From: Edaphobacter paludis | Lineage (GTDB): Bacteria > Acidobacteriota > Terriglobia > Terriglobales > Acidobacteriaceae | Direction of reading: 5' to 3' | Assembly (NCBI RefSeq): GCF_039993895.1 | Contig: NZ_CP121194.1 | Span: 2,170,001-2,234,000, forward strand | Length of the DNA stretch: 64,000 bases | In this document: piece by piece, positions 37,447 through 47,226 of the stretch | Position numbering within the stretch: the stretch's first letter is position 1 | How the letters are laid out: every line of letters starts with the position of its first letter | Made by a program: the position numbers and the translations under genes | The notes under the pieces: model-generated | Databases searched by the model: none | Told to the model about the DNA's origin: nothing | Seen by the model: only the letters and a program-made list of their open reading frames with translations

Positions 37447-37612
37447 TCACTGGCTATCGAAGAGACTTACTTGCTTGTTAGAAATCGGAGTCGTCTCCAC
37501 AAATCGCGTGCGCATCTTCACTGCCGCCAGGATACGCAGCAGGTGAACGGGAGGTCTTTCGGTGGGTGCCAGATATTCCTCGTAGTCGCGCGGCTCCAGG
37601 AATGTAGTCATA
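37447..37612 (-). pseudogene. yedK: C-terminal end of SOS-response-associated peptidase (SRAP/YedK)
   Basis: Fifty-odd codons read TTFLEPRDYEEYLAPTERPP, VHLLRILAAVKMRTRFVETT, PISNKQVSLFDSQ-stop. The phrase F-L-x-P-x-x-Y-x-x-W/Y-L and the closing P-x-S-N motif are typical for the SRAP C-terminus. The catalytic Cys2 and the rest of the protein are absent. Family members bind abasic DNA sites; this fragment cannot. Confidence 0.7.
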
Positions 37613-37743
37613 CGATCATGAATCGGCGTTATGTGGAATTAGATCTCGACGTGAAACACAATGAGAAACCAATGACGTTTTCTGTCGAAGTGAACCTCCA
37701 AGACCAGAAATAGAGCGTCAGAGCTTGCATACACCGTTAGGGC

Positions 37744-38499
37744 TTACTCGGACTTTCCCTCACTCACGATGCGCAAACCGGTGAGTGTCCGGGGATATCC
37801 TATAAAAGGCAGCAGCTGAGTCATCACGTCGACCATCTTAGCCCGATCGTTGCCGACATTTAGATTTGCAGCGACATGCCCTTTGATTTGCGGTTCGCAG
37901 CCTCCCAGCGAAACGAGAATACTCAGAGTCAAGAGTTCGCGCGTGGGAACGTCGATGCCATCTTGCGTGTAGTAATCCCCGAAGCAATTTGCAGAAAGTA
38001 AATGCTGAATGCGCATCTGATCGGACGGTGCGGCCTCGTACATCTTCTCGACAGCCTCGCTACCGACGATCAACTTCTGGATTGCGAGGCCTTTCTCCAT
38101 GCGGTTCTCCGGGGTCGTGGTGGACTACGCCGGCAACGGGATTTCAATGCCACGTTCCATCATCACCTCGTTCGTAGCCTGGATGAAGTCATAAGCTCTG
38201 GCTATGCCCACGTACGGAACAGCGTGGTACAGAATCTCCTTTGCCTCGATAGGTGTCACACCAACATTGAGCGCTGCGCCGAGCATTGCCCGATACTCAC
38301 GGACCGCTTGGCAAGCGATGATCGCAGCCAGTTGCACCATCAACCGCGTGCGTATGTCCAGCTTGGTGGTTCGGAGAAGCTCATCGAAAGCAAAGTTATC
38401 GAAGATCTCGATCAGTTCGGGATCAGTTACGGCGACGGTGGAAACGTGATTTGGGAAAAGCTCGTCGTGGTTCTTTTGTGCCTGCTCGTTCGGAGCCAT
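37744..38499 (-). pseudogene. tandem carboxymuconolactone decarboxylase-like protein, split by one TAG
   Basis: From ATG 38499: residues 1-124 form one CMD domain (LIEIFDNFAFDELLRTTKLD, REYRAMLGAALNVGVTPIEA), then TAG at 38125-38127 after EIPLPA. The same frame continues STTTPENRMEKGLAIQK into a second CMD domain (GIDVPTRELLTLSILVSLGG) to 37744. A CAG-to-TAG change is the simplest cause. Related acidobacterial proteins are single two-domain polypeptides of about 250 residues. An internal ATG at 38100 could restart the second half, so two half-proteins might be made. Confidence 0.8.
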
Positions 38500-38535
38500 T
38501 GCAGTTCTCCTTCATTTGTGACTTGTGCGCTTGCC

Positions 38536-38929
38536 TTAGGGCTGATATTGCTGATCCGTGACTTTCTCCATCCACTCAACGGCTTTGCCATCTAGCTTTT
38601 CGGCAATAGCGATATGGCTCATCGCCATGGTTGCCGTAGCTCCATGCCAATGCTTCTCTCCGGCCGGAAACCACACTACATCTCCAGGGCGAATCTCTTC
38701 GATTGGACCGCCTTCACGCTGAACCCAACCCGTGCCAAAGGTAACGATTAGAGTCTGGCCGAGTGGATGCGTGTGCCAAGCCGTCCGTGCTCCCGGCTCG
38801 AATGTCACGATGGCCCCACTCACGCGCGGGATCGGTTCCCTGAAAGGGCTGATCAATACGAACCGTCCCGGTGAAGTATTCCGCTGGCCCCTGCGCAGAC
38901 GCGTGTGACCCATTCCGTTTGATTTCCAA
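38536..38929 (-). pseudogene. single-domain cupin, one-base frameshift
   Basis: The native N-terminus ([29 protein letters not shown]) begins at 38929 but shifts frame near 38820; the rest ([59 protein letters not shown]) is in the next frame to 38536. Metal ligands of the cupin (HTHP...Q, GEKHWH) are intact, so the lesion is a single missing base in a GC-rich run. Members of this family accompany CMD and aldo/keto reductase genes, as here. Confidence 0.8.
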
Positions 38930-39020
38930 GTTCAGTCTCCTGTGTTGCTGTGTGCGCTTCGCTCACTTAAGAAATAAGGGGCGTCCCCCGATCAGCGAAG
39001 ACGCCCTTCAGAAGGGCTAC

Positions 39021-40082
<1,062 letters not shown>

Positions 40083-40673
40083 TTAGGAGCGCTTATGAAC
40101 TCCAAGGCTTTGCCGGATGGCTATGTCCGGCTTGGTTGCCAGTTTCACTACAAGGTCGGCTACGCTCTTGCGCGAGACGACGCCGGAGGCATTCTGGAAG
40201 GGCTCACCCTTCTGTGTCGTCCCGTAGTTGATTTCGTCGTTGTCATTGAGCCAGGCAGGCCGGATGATCGTGTAGTCCAGGCCGGACGCCTCGATGAGCT
40301 CAGCCGAATCTCGGTACGGATCGAGGATGCTGCGGTAGCGCTGACCCGGCACCTCGCCGTAAATGCCCATGGAGCTTACGAAGATGAGGCGCTTGACACC
40401 TGTATTCACCATTGCCGTCACGATGTTTTGTGTTTGCTGCTTCATCGGGCCGGAGAGATTGGCGTAAACCACATCCTGGCCAGCCATCGCAGCTTGCAAG
40501 GTTTTGAGGTCAAGGACATCACCTTCGACAACTCGCTCCCGCGCAGGATTGATGACCCTGAGCCGCTTCGCCTTGCGAAGATAGAGGGTCAACTGAGCAT
40601 CGGTGCGCTCCAGAAAGAGTTCCGTCGCCACCTGCGCGATTTGCCCATTTGCTCCAAGAATCAAAACTTTCAA
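40083..40673 (-). CDS. NAD(P)-binding SDR-a type protein
   Basis: I place the start at TTG 40673, six bases after AAAGGAG; the upstream open frame overlaps the AraC gene. 196 residues: KVLILGANGQIAQVATELFL with the dinucleotide turn, YANLSGPMKQQTQNIVTAM, FVSSMGIYGEVPGQRYRSI and YTIIRPAWLND. This is the NAD(P)H-binding NmrA-like group, close in plan to the protein at 23302-23928. Stands between AraC and the aldo/keto reductase in the same direction. Confidence 0.88.
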   Translation of the reverse strand: MKVLILGANGQIAQVATELFLERTDAQLTLYLRKAKRLRVINPARERVVEGDVLDLKTLQAAMAGQDVVYANLSGPMKQQTQNIVTAMVNTGVKRLIFVSSMGIYGEVPGQRYRSILDPYRDSAELIEASGLDYTIIRPAWLNDNDEINYGTTQKGEPFQNASGVVSRKSVADLVVKLATKPDIAIRQSLGVHKRS

Positions 40674-40690
40674 ATGAAACTCCTTTGTGA

Positions 40691-41710
40691 TTAGTTGGGC
40701 CTGTCGGTGAGGGCTGCTCTTTGAGCTTCTCGCCAGTTCTTCGGGGGCATGCCCTCCCAAGCGCGAAAGGCTCGCGCGAACGAGTTGGCATCCTCATAGC
40801 CAAGAAGATAGGCAGCCTCGGCTAATTCAAAGACAGAGTTGCTGAGGTAGTACCGCGCCATCTGGTGGCGGGCCTCATCGAGAACGCGCTGATAGTTCGA
40901 GCCAACATCCTGCAAGCGTCGCTGGAGCGTACGAGGGCTCATGTGCAGATCCTTCGCAACGTCGTCCACCACCGGGCGGTGGCCGGTGAGTCGCTGCTGA
41001 ATTGCTCCCCGCACCAAATCAATGAAGTGGTCCTCGTTGGCTGCGCGATCCTTCAGTTCCTGGTCAAACTGCGGCGCGAGCATTTCCAGAAGTTCGGCAT
41101 TGCGCGTGACAAACAGAATTGCCGCATCTTCGGCGCGGAAGATGATCGCGTTCCGGGTTGCGCCAGAGACCACGGGACAACCAAAGTGTTTCTGCAGCGC
41201 CCTCGTATGCTTGCGAGGTTGAACCAGTTCCACGCGAAGCGGCTTGATGCGGGTTCCAGTGCCTTCCCGTGCGATGGTAAGAACCCAGGCGAAGCAGTGT
41301 TCCACTAGAACGGATGGCTCGACATCCATAGCAAGCGTCCAGCGGAACTGGATGGCCCACTCGCCGGCTTCTGTCTCGTGCAAAATCTCTTCCGGCGCGG
41401 ACAGTTTCTTATACCGCGCCATGTGGTCAATCGCCGCGCCAAAGCTCTCCGTGGAAAGTGCCGCTATACCCATCGGGTGGAAGCGGGCAATGCTGGTTTC
41501 TGTCCCCAGCAGCAGACCAATAGACGGGTCTTTGCTCACTTCGCCAATGGCACGCCAGAGGGCGAAGAGTTCCTCGGTGGAGACGAGGATGCGGGTCTGC
41601 TCAAAGAGGTTCTGCGGGAGTCCCGCTCTGCGAAGTACCGCAGAGACGAGGACGCCCGCTTCTTTCAACCTCAACCGAAGACTGCCAGGAACACGGAAGT
41701 GCTTGACCAT
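40691..41710 (-). CDS. AraC family transcriptional regulator (OruR/ArgR-like N-domain)
   Basis: 339 residues. Residues 1-190 match the arabinose-binding-like N-domain of the OruR group (SIGLLLGTETSIARFHPMGI, FAWVLTIAREG); residues 230-330 hold the AraC double helix-turn-helix (DDVAKDLHMSPRTLQRRLQD, ELAEAAYLLGYEDANSFARA, FRAWEGMPPKNWRE). Lies within the redox gene group, 3 bases downstream of the alcohol dehydrogenase gene, and probably regulates it. Confidence 0.92.
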   Translation of the reverse strand: MVKHFRVPGSLRLRLKEAGVLVSAVLRRAGLPQNLFEQTRILVSTEELFALWRAIGEVSKDPSIGLLLGTETSIARFHPMGIAALSTESFGAAIDHMARYKKLSAPEEILHETEAGEWAIQFRWTLAMDVEPSVLVEHCFAWVLTIAREGTGTRIKPLRVELVQPRKHTRALQKHFGCPVVSGATRNAIIFRAEDAAILFVTRNAELLEMLAPQFDQELKDRAANEDHFIDLVRGAIQQRLTGHRPVVDDVAKDLHMSPRTLQRRLQDVGSNYQRVLDEARHQMARYYLSNSVFELAEAAYLLGYEDANSFARAFRAWEGMPPKNWREAQRAALTDRPN

Positions 41711-41713
41711 TGT

Positions 41714-42772
41714 TTACTCAGCTTTCAGAGAAGCCATATCGATTGAAAAGCGGTACTTCACGTCAGCGTTGAGGAGCCGCTCGTACGCCTCATTGATTTG
41801 TTGGATGGCAATCACTTCAACGTCGGAAGTGATATTGTGTTTCCCGCAGAAATCGAGCATTTCCTGGGTTTCTGCGAGTCCCCCGATGGGAGAGCCCGAT
41901 ACGCTGCGACGTCCAAAGATGAGGCCGAAGGAACTAAGGCTCAGCGGCTTCTCGGGCGCACCTACGAGGACCATGTTTCCGTCCCGCGTGAGCAGGTTGA
42001 TGTAGGCGTTGATGTCGTGATCTGCCGACACGCAATCAAGAATGAAATCGAAAGTGCCTGCATGCTTCTGCATCTCGTCGGCGTTCTTTGAGATGACGAC
42101 TTCATCTGCGCCAAGCCGCTTAGCGTCTTCTACCTTATTGGGCGATGTCGTAAAGACGACGGTGTGGGCGCCCATGGCGTGGGCGAACTTGACGCCCATG
42201 TGTCCAAGGCCGCCGAGACCGACGATACCAACCTTCTTGCCCTTCGTTACACCCCAGTGGCGCATCGGCGAGTAGGTGGTGATGCCGGCGCAGAGCAAAG
42301 GTGCAGTAGCAGCGAGGTCCAGATTGAAAGGAATACTCAGAACGAAGCGTTGATCGACTACGACGCTGTCGGAATAGCCGCCGTATGTGACGCCGCCCAG
42401 ATGCTTGTCCGGAAATCCATAGGTGAGGACCTGGTTTGGACAGAACTGTTCCAAGCCTTCTTTACAGGCTGGGCAGGTTCCGTCGGAGTCGACTAGGCAG
42501 CCAACACCCGCGAGGTCGCCCGCCTTGAACTTAGTGACGGCAGAGCCGACTTTCGTGACGCGACCAACGATCTCATGGCCGGGAACACAGGGGTAAACCG
42601 TAGCCATCACGCTGCTCCACTCATTGCGGGCCATGTGCAGGTCGGAGTGGCAGATGCCGCAGAAGAGGATCTCAATCTGCACATCGGCTTCGCCAGGATC
42701 GCGCCGCGCGATCACGGTGGGGGCTAGCGGCGAAGTAGGACTTACAGTCGAGTATGCTTTCGCGTTGAACAT
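41714..42772 (-). CDS. zinc-dependent NAD(P) alcohol dehydrogenase (CAD/YahK group)
   Basis: 352 residues. Catalytic zinc ligands in FCGICHSDLHMARNEW and CVPGHEIVGRVTKVG; structural zinc cysteines in DGTCPACKEGLEQFCPNQ; Rossmann motif GLGGLGHMGVKFA. This is the cinnamyl-alcohol-dehydrogenase-like group that reduces aldehydes with NADPH. First gene of the minus-strand redox set; the upstream 117 bases before the EthD remnant may hold its promoter. Confidence 0.94.
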   Translation of the reverse strand: MFNAKAYSTVSPTSPLAPTVIARRDPGEADVQIEILFCGICHSDLHMARNEWSSVMATVYPCVPGHEIVGRVTKVGSAVTKFKAGDLAGVGCLVDSDGTCPACKEGLEQFCPNQVLTYGFPDKHLGGVTYGGYSDSVVVDQRFVLSIPFNLDLAATAPLLCAGITTYSPMRHWGVTKGKKVGIVGLGGLGHMGVKFAHAMGAHTVVFTTSPNKVEDAKRLGADEVVISKNADEMQKHAGTFDFILDCVSADHDINAYINLLTRDGNMVLVGAPEKPLSLSSFGLIFGRRSVSGSPIGGLAETQEMLDFCGKHNITSDVEVIAIQQINEAYERLLNADVKYRFSIDMASLKAE

Positions 42773-42889
42773 GAGTTAAACCTATGCTCCTGACAGCCTA
42801 CGCGCCCTGCAAAGCACGCCAAAATAGGCGCGAAGGACGCCAAACGGACTTAAAGCGGGAAACCACTCGCCCCAAAAAGAGTACGGAGT

Positions 42890-43236
42890 TTAAGTCGCTT
42901 GGACTTCAACTCCGCTGAATCTGGCTAAATCAGGAACTAGAGTGCTGTAAGTAAGCTCTGCGACGGCATCAGGTCCGGTATAGTTCGTCCGGTCTCCGAG
43001 AAGTTCTTCAATCCGCGGTGCGGAGAAGACCTCAGCTACAGCCTGTTCATCACGAAAGTTGATCTGTGCGGCTGCCACGATGTCGGTCTCCTTATCTGCC
43101 GGGAAGAAAGCCTCGATAGAAAGCAAACCTCGCGGTCCTCCGATCTCTCGCGTGAGGGGCAGGTGCGTGTTGACGAATACTTGCGGTCAAATCGAGCATC
43201 CCGATCACCGCGATATGTAACAAAAAGTGTTCTCAT
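42890..43236 (-). pseudogene. EthD-family protein, one-base deletion
   Basis: Start MRTLFVTYRGDRDARFDRKY at 43236, then a missing base near 43175 shifts the frame; with it corrected the text goes on FVNTHLPLTREIGGPRGLLS, IEAFFPADKETDIVAAAQIN, and so to the stop at 42890. Fold and length (about 115 residues) suit the EthD/dimeric alpha-beta-barrel family. No other lesion is seen, so the inactivation is recent. Confidence 0.7.
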
Positions 43237-43343
43237 CGGTCCTCAGACTCCTAAAGCAGTAGGTGGTTCAGTGTCGATCAAGCCCAGATCGGGGATATCG
43301 AACGGCATCCAGATTCCTGCTCTTGAGGCGCGGCTATTCACTC

Positions 43344-44015
43344 TTAGGGTGTCGGCAGAAGACCGGCAAGCATGGCGGAGATGACGCCGCCATCGATCAA
43401 CAGATCGCTACCCGTCACAAAGCCGGCATCCGGGCCCAACAGGAAGTTCGCGGCAACGGCGATTTCGTCGGGCGACGCCATGCGCTTCGCCGGGGAGGCT
43501 TCGATCATCGTGCGGTACATGTCTCCGATAGGCGAACTCAACTCATGAAGCGCGAGCGGAGTCAGGATAATCCCAGGGCTGATGGAGTTGACGCGAGCGC
43601 CACGCTTGCCCCAGCTGATGCTGGAAGCTTGCACGCGCAGATGATTCGCGCGCTTCGATATGATGTAGGCGACCATTGAATGCTTGTCTGGCGTCACTTT
43701 GGCATACCACTGAGTCGATTCAAGCCGGCGATGCCCGAGCCATTCTTTCAGTGCAAAGAGAGACATCGGTTGCTTGGCGTTATAAAGTTGGCTGGCTATG
43801 GTGGATCTGGCTCTGTGGCTTGTGATCGAGCCGCGCGTATCCTTCTCAGGTACACCGGCCTTCTTGCAGAGGGTTGGGATGATCGTGTGATTGATGATGC
43901 ACTTTCCGATTGGGCGACCACGATACATAAAGAGGAAGTCAACGAGCTCGCCTGTTTTTTCATCCGGGATCGCCAACTCACTCAGTGAAACTGCCAAAAA
44001 TATTTGATCACTCAA
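43344..44015 (-). pseudogene. chimera: tyrosine-recombinase C-terminus fused to SDR C-terminus
   Basis: The 223-codon frame is open throughout. Residues about 10-112 are the catalytic end of an integrase: ITSHRARSTIASQLYNAKQP (H-x-x-R box) and WLGHRRLESTQWYAKVTPDK (LGH and the nucleophilic Tyr). From about 115 it is a short-chain dehydrogenase from its catalytic YIISK on: SKRANHLRVQASSISWGKRG, ARVNSISPGIILTPL, FVTGSDLLIDGGVISAM. The recombinase lacks its first Arg and the SDR its Rossmann half. A deletion or recombination at about 43675 joined them in frame. Confidence 0.8.
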
Positions 44016-44189
44016 TGAGTGACTTGCCCTGTTGTCGTCAATCGAGGATTACTTCGGGTTTTCCGGTTTATCAGCAGCAACCTTGAACATACAGGGGGTG
44101 CGCGAAAACGAAAGAAATGAGCGGGCGGAGAAAAGTCGGAGCCGTGACGATGTCGCGGCTCCGACCAGACTTGCGATTGATTCTTCTCC

Positions 44190-45902
44190 CTACCAGCCGT
44201 AGCCTCCCGGAGCGAATGTAACTCCGCGGAGCACTTCGTGCGAGCGGGCACTGCGAACCGTGGTGAAATGGCCCAAACGATCGTCTCCCTTCGGCAAAGT
44301 GGTATCGCTTATACGGTCGGTGACCTTCACCAGTTTGTTCGGGTCAGCTCCCGTGTCGCCATTGGCGCTGATGGTTGACGTAATGGCGAAGATGGTCACG
44401 GTTCCGTCGAAGTTATCGCGTCCGGTGATGTTGCGGCAGCCGCCCGTCGCGGGATTGAGCGAGGAAGGGTAGCCGCCGATGCGGTAGGGCACGCCGATGT
44501 TCAGCCCATCCTGCAGGACGTACTGCATCCCCCAGGTGCCATTGATCAGGCTCCATTTCTGCAGGCCGGCGGTGGCCAGCGATTGGGCGTCGGCCACGTT
44601 TCCGTTGACCGCCGGGGACACCAGAGTGCCGTCACCCTCGTCGCAAACATAGAGCGTCGTGGGGTTGGCAAACCAGATGCCGAACGGGAACGCCGTGTTT
44701 GTACTGGCGGCGGTGTTGGGAAATCCGGGCAGGATGGTCAGGGGCACGGTTGCGAGCGTGGCGACGGAGCCGGTAGGCAAAGTGCCGACAGTGCCCGCCT
44801 GGTAGACGGTGTTGACGCCATTGCCGCCGCTGCCCTTGGTGACGTACAGCGTGTTGTTGAAGATGGTGAGGCTGCGGAAGTTGGTGTCCTTGCCCGGCTT
44901 GTCAGTGCCTAACTCGAGACGCCCGATCATCTCGATGTTGGGTGGAAGCGGTGGCATCAGCCCCGGATAAAGCAGCTCGGCGCCCGTTGCATTGGACAGA
45001 TCGATGCCGTCAGTGGTCGTCGACATCTGCTTCTTGGACAGGTTGCCCGAGTTGTCGTTGCCCACCATGTAGTACAGACCATTACCGCCTTTGATGGCCG
45101 CGCGGCCGTTATCGCCGCTGTACGCATTGCCGTGGGTGATGCTGAGTTGGCCGTCGGCATCCACTTCGGCAACCGAGCGGTAGTAGGCTGCGGGAACAAA
45201 GGGATTGCTGGTAAACGTGGTGAAGACTGGATTGGTCGGATCGCACACGCCCGGAGTGTTGGAAGCCGAAGCATCCAGCAGGTTGGGCGCAGTGGGAGAA
45301 ACCGCGACGCCTCCGCACCCGATGCCGCCGACGTAGCCCATGAAGGTGATCGAGCGCCCGTCAACCGAGCGGTTCAGCGCAAGCTCAGACTTCGAGCTGA
45401 AGCTGGTCACAATCTTATCGCTGGGGATGGGGAGCGTTCCCAGCTCCCGGCCATCGGTCGTGATGTCGTCCAGGAAGATGGGCGACGTCACGCCAAAGCT
45501 GCCATCGGAGTTTGCGTTATTCCAGACGTTGTGGGTATCGAATAGGTTCGGGTACTCGCCGTTATCGGTCGCGACGCCGCACGGAACCGTCACAGGAGTC
45601 GTGCCGCCCGTTGTGGTGGGAACATTGATGGTCAGTCCCGTCGTACCGCCCTGGCATCCCAAGGGCAACGTTTCGCCGGTGGTGACGGTCGAGGCGTTCC
45701 CGTCATAGACACTGCGGCTGACGACCAAAGAGCCTGGAACGAACCGGAAACGATTGTCACGGTCATGGGAATCGCCGCGGTCATGGTCGAGGTCCTGCGA
45801 ATGATTCGAGGAGTTCCCTTGTGCGTTGAGTCTTGCCGGTGAACCTGCCGCTGCAGCCAGGATCAAGATCGGAGCGATAAGCAGATACTTAACTTCGGTC
45901 AT
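44190..45902 (-). CDS. secreted protein of unknown function, acidobacterial type
   Basis: I choose ATG 45902 because GGAGGTCAACAT precedes it and a signal peptide follows at once (MTEVKYLLIAPILILAAAAG); 570 residues. An acidic/His-Arg stretch (DHDRGDSHDRDNR) lies near residue 40. The remainder is Gly/Asn/Thr-rich with propeller-like strands (GNGLYYMVGNDNSGNL, NTAFPFGIWFANPTTLYVCD). No catalytic motif recognised. An open frame runs 116 codons further upstream but lacks a ribosome site. Confidence 0.7.
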   Translation of the reverse strand: MTEVKYLLIAPILILAAAAGSPARLNAQGNSSNHSQDLDHDRGDSHDRDNRFRFVPGSLVVSRSVYDGNASTVTTGETLPLGCQGGTTGLTINVPTTTGGTTPVTVPCGVATDNGEYPNLFDTHNVWNNANSDGSFGVTSPIFLDDITTDGRELGTLPIPSDKIVTSFSSKSELALNRSVDGRSITFMGYVGGIGCGGVAVSPTAPNLLDASASNTPGVCDPTNPVFTTFTSNPFVPAAYYRSVAEVDADGQLSITHGNAYSGDNGRAAIKGGNGLYYMVGNDNSGNLSKKQMSTTTDGIDLSNATGAELLYPGLMPPLPPNIEMIGRLELGTDKPGKDTNFRSLTIFNNTLYVTKGSGGNGVNTVYQAGTVGTLPTGSVATLATVPLTILPGFPNTAASTNTAFPFGIWFANPTTLYVCDEGDGTLVSPAVNGNVADAQSLATAGLQKWSLINGTWGMQYVLQDGLNIGVPYRIGGYPSSLNPATGGCRNITGRDNFDGTVTIFAITSTISANGDTGADPNKLVKVTDRISDTTLPKGDDRLGHFTTVRSARSHEVLRGVTFAPGGYGW

Positions 45903-46598
45903 ATGTTGACCTCCGTGCCTATTAAGTACAGACCCCGGTAGCCGTCCAAATAAATAATGGGAGAAAGAATAATAAATACTCAGTAAACAGCTCAGCGGTC
46001 GCACGACGACCGCGTTCGGGTAGGATCGGTTTCGGGAAGCGCCCATCCCGCCTGAATTTCTTCTCGCTTGACGCCAAATCGCCTGTGCGCTCTCACCCAC
46101 CTCGAACGACACGGCAGCGGCGACCGCGAAAAGATATATCTCGATGGCATGCCAGCGGCGAGGAGGTCGCTCGTATGCGCAGAAAAAATAAACACAACAA
46201 CAGCAAGAAAACCGTCCTCCGCCTACCCGACTTAACCCACAGCCCTCCACGCTCCCATCTCGCCACGTGAATCGGCGTGGTTCGGACTTTCAATCAGATC
46301 GAGCCTCCGAAAGTCTCATCTGTGTTATGAGCTTGCTCAATGTATGGTCCGCAGCCTGACTGCAATGGAAAAGTTCAGGGTTAGAGAGTCTGCGTCAAAG
46401 GACCCGGCCTGTATTTCGGGTGGAGAGTCTCTGATGGGTTCGATCTGCCTGCGTACATGACGATTGATATGCGCTGCCAGACTCGATTCACAATTTTGAA
46501 ACATTGCCTTAATCAAACAGCGCATCTACTCCGGCACACTGAAAAGATAACGTTGTCCTCCTCAACTGGTTCACCTTAAACCGGTGTCAGGCACTATG
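45903..46598. other. intergenic, nothing recognised
   Basis: About 700 bases between divergent genes without a convincing gene, repeat or RNA. It should contain the promoters for the secreted protein at 45902 and the small protein at 46599. Confidence 0.35.
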
Positions 46599-46994
46599 GC
46601 TTATTACGGTAAAAGTCGGTGCCGTCTCTTGTCCGCGAAGTTTTGTGCGTTGACTTTGGGCCTCGCCGTTTTCTTGTGGGGAACAGGATATAAACTTTCG
46701 CTCTACTTTTTGCCGAGCGAGAGCCATCCGAGTATTCCAACAGCCAAGCTGCTTTGCCCGGAAAACAGTCCAGTTACGTCATCCAAAGCGGATTGCACAG
46801 ATTCAAAGGCGAGGTCCGCCACCACGCCTCACCACTTTAGCTTTGTGACAGCCACGAGTGCATCCTCACTTGTGCAGCCGATCCAGCGAGTCGATCAGCG
46901 AAGCCGCTATGTCTCTCCCGCGCAGAGCGCCAGCTTCATTCACTTCGCATCGCTCCCGCCTCCCGCTTCCATCCCACCCGCTTCATCGATCTGA
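46599..46994 (+). CDS. hypothetical exported or membrane-anchored small protein
   Basis: ATG 46599 (or the in-frame ATG at 46584) gives about 131 residues beginning MAYYGKSRCRLLSAKFCALT and a hydrophobic helix (LGLAVFLWGTGYKLSLYFL) at 19-37, then a Ser/Pro-rich tail with paired cysteines. No family recognised. It lies 232 bases upstream of the TonB receptor gene on the same strand and may be its partner. Confidence 0.5.
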   Translation, partial: AYYGKSRCRLLSAKFCALTLGLAVFLWGTGYKLSLYFLPSESHPSIPTAKLLCPENSPVTSSKADCTDSKARSATTPHHFSFVTATSASSLVQPIQRVDQRSRYVSPAQSASFIHFASLPPPASIPPASSI

Positions 46995-47226
46995 TCCCAT
47001 CCAGGAAACACGCAGTGTTTGGTATGCCACGCCAGTGCGGGTGACATAAGCCGGCCCTCTGTTCGCGCCTGCCAGTTCCCCTGCATCCGCAGGCTTCTGT
47101 GCCGGTAGCCATTGGTCCCTGATGCCTAGATTCCCAGGTTTTGGAAATTAGATCGTTGTCTTCGCTTATGCCCGAATGGGCGCGCAACCATGCATTTATT
47201 TCAAACCATTTCAGGAGACTTTTCTC

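Noticed and set aside
34949..38499. Amber codon reassignment in this organism
   Set aside because: Two genes with one TAG each, amid many pseudogenes, are too little; intact core genes show no internal TAG.
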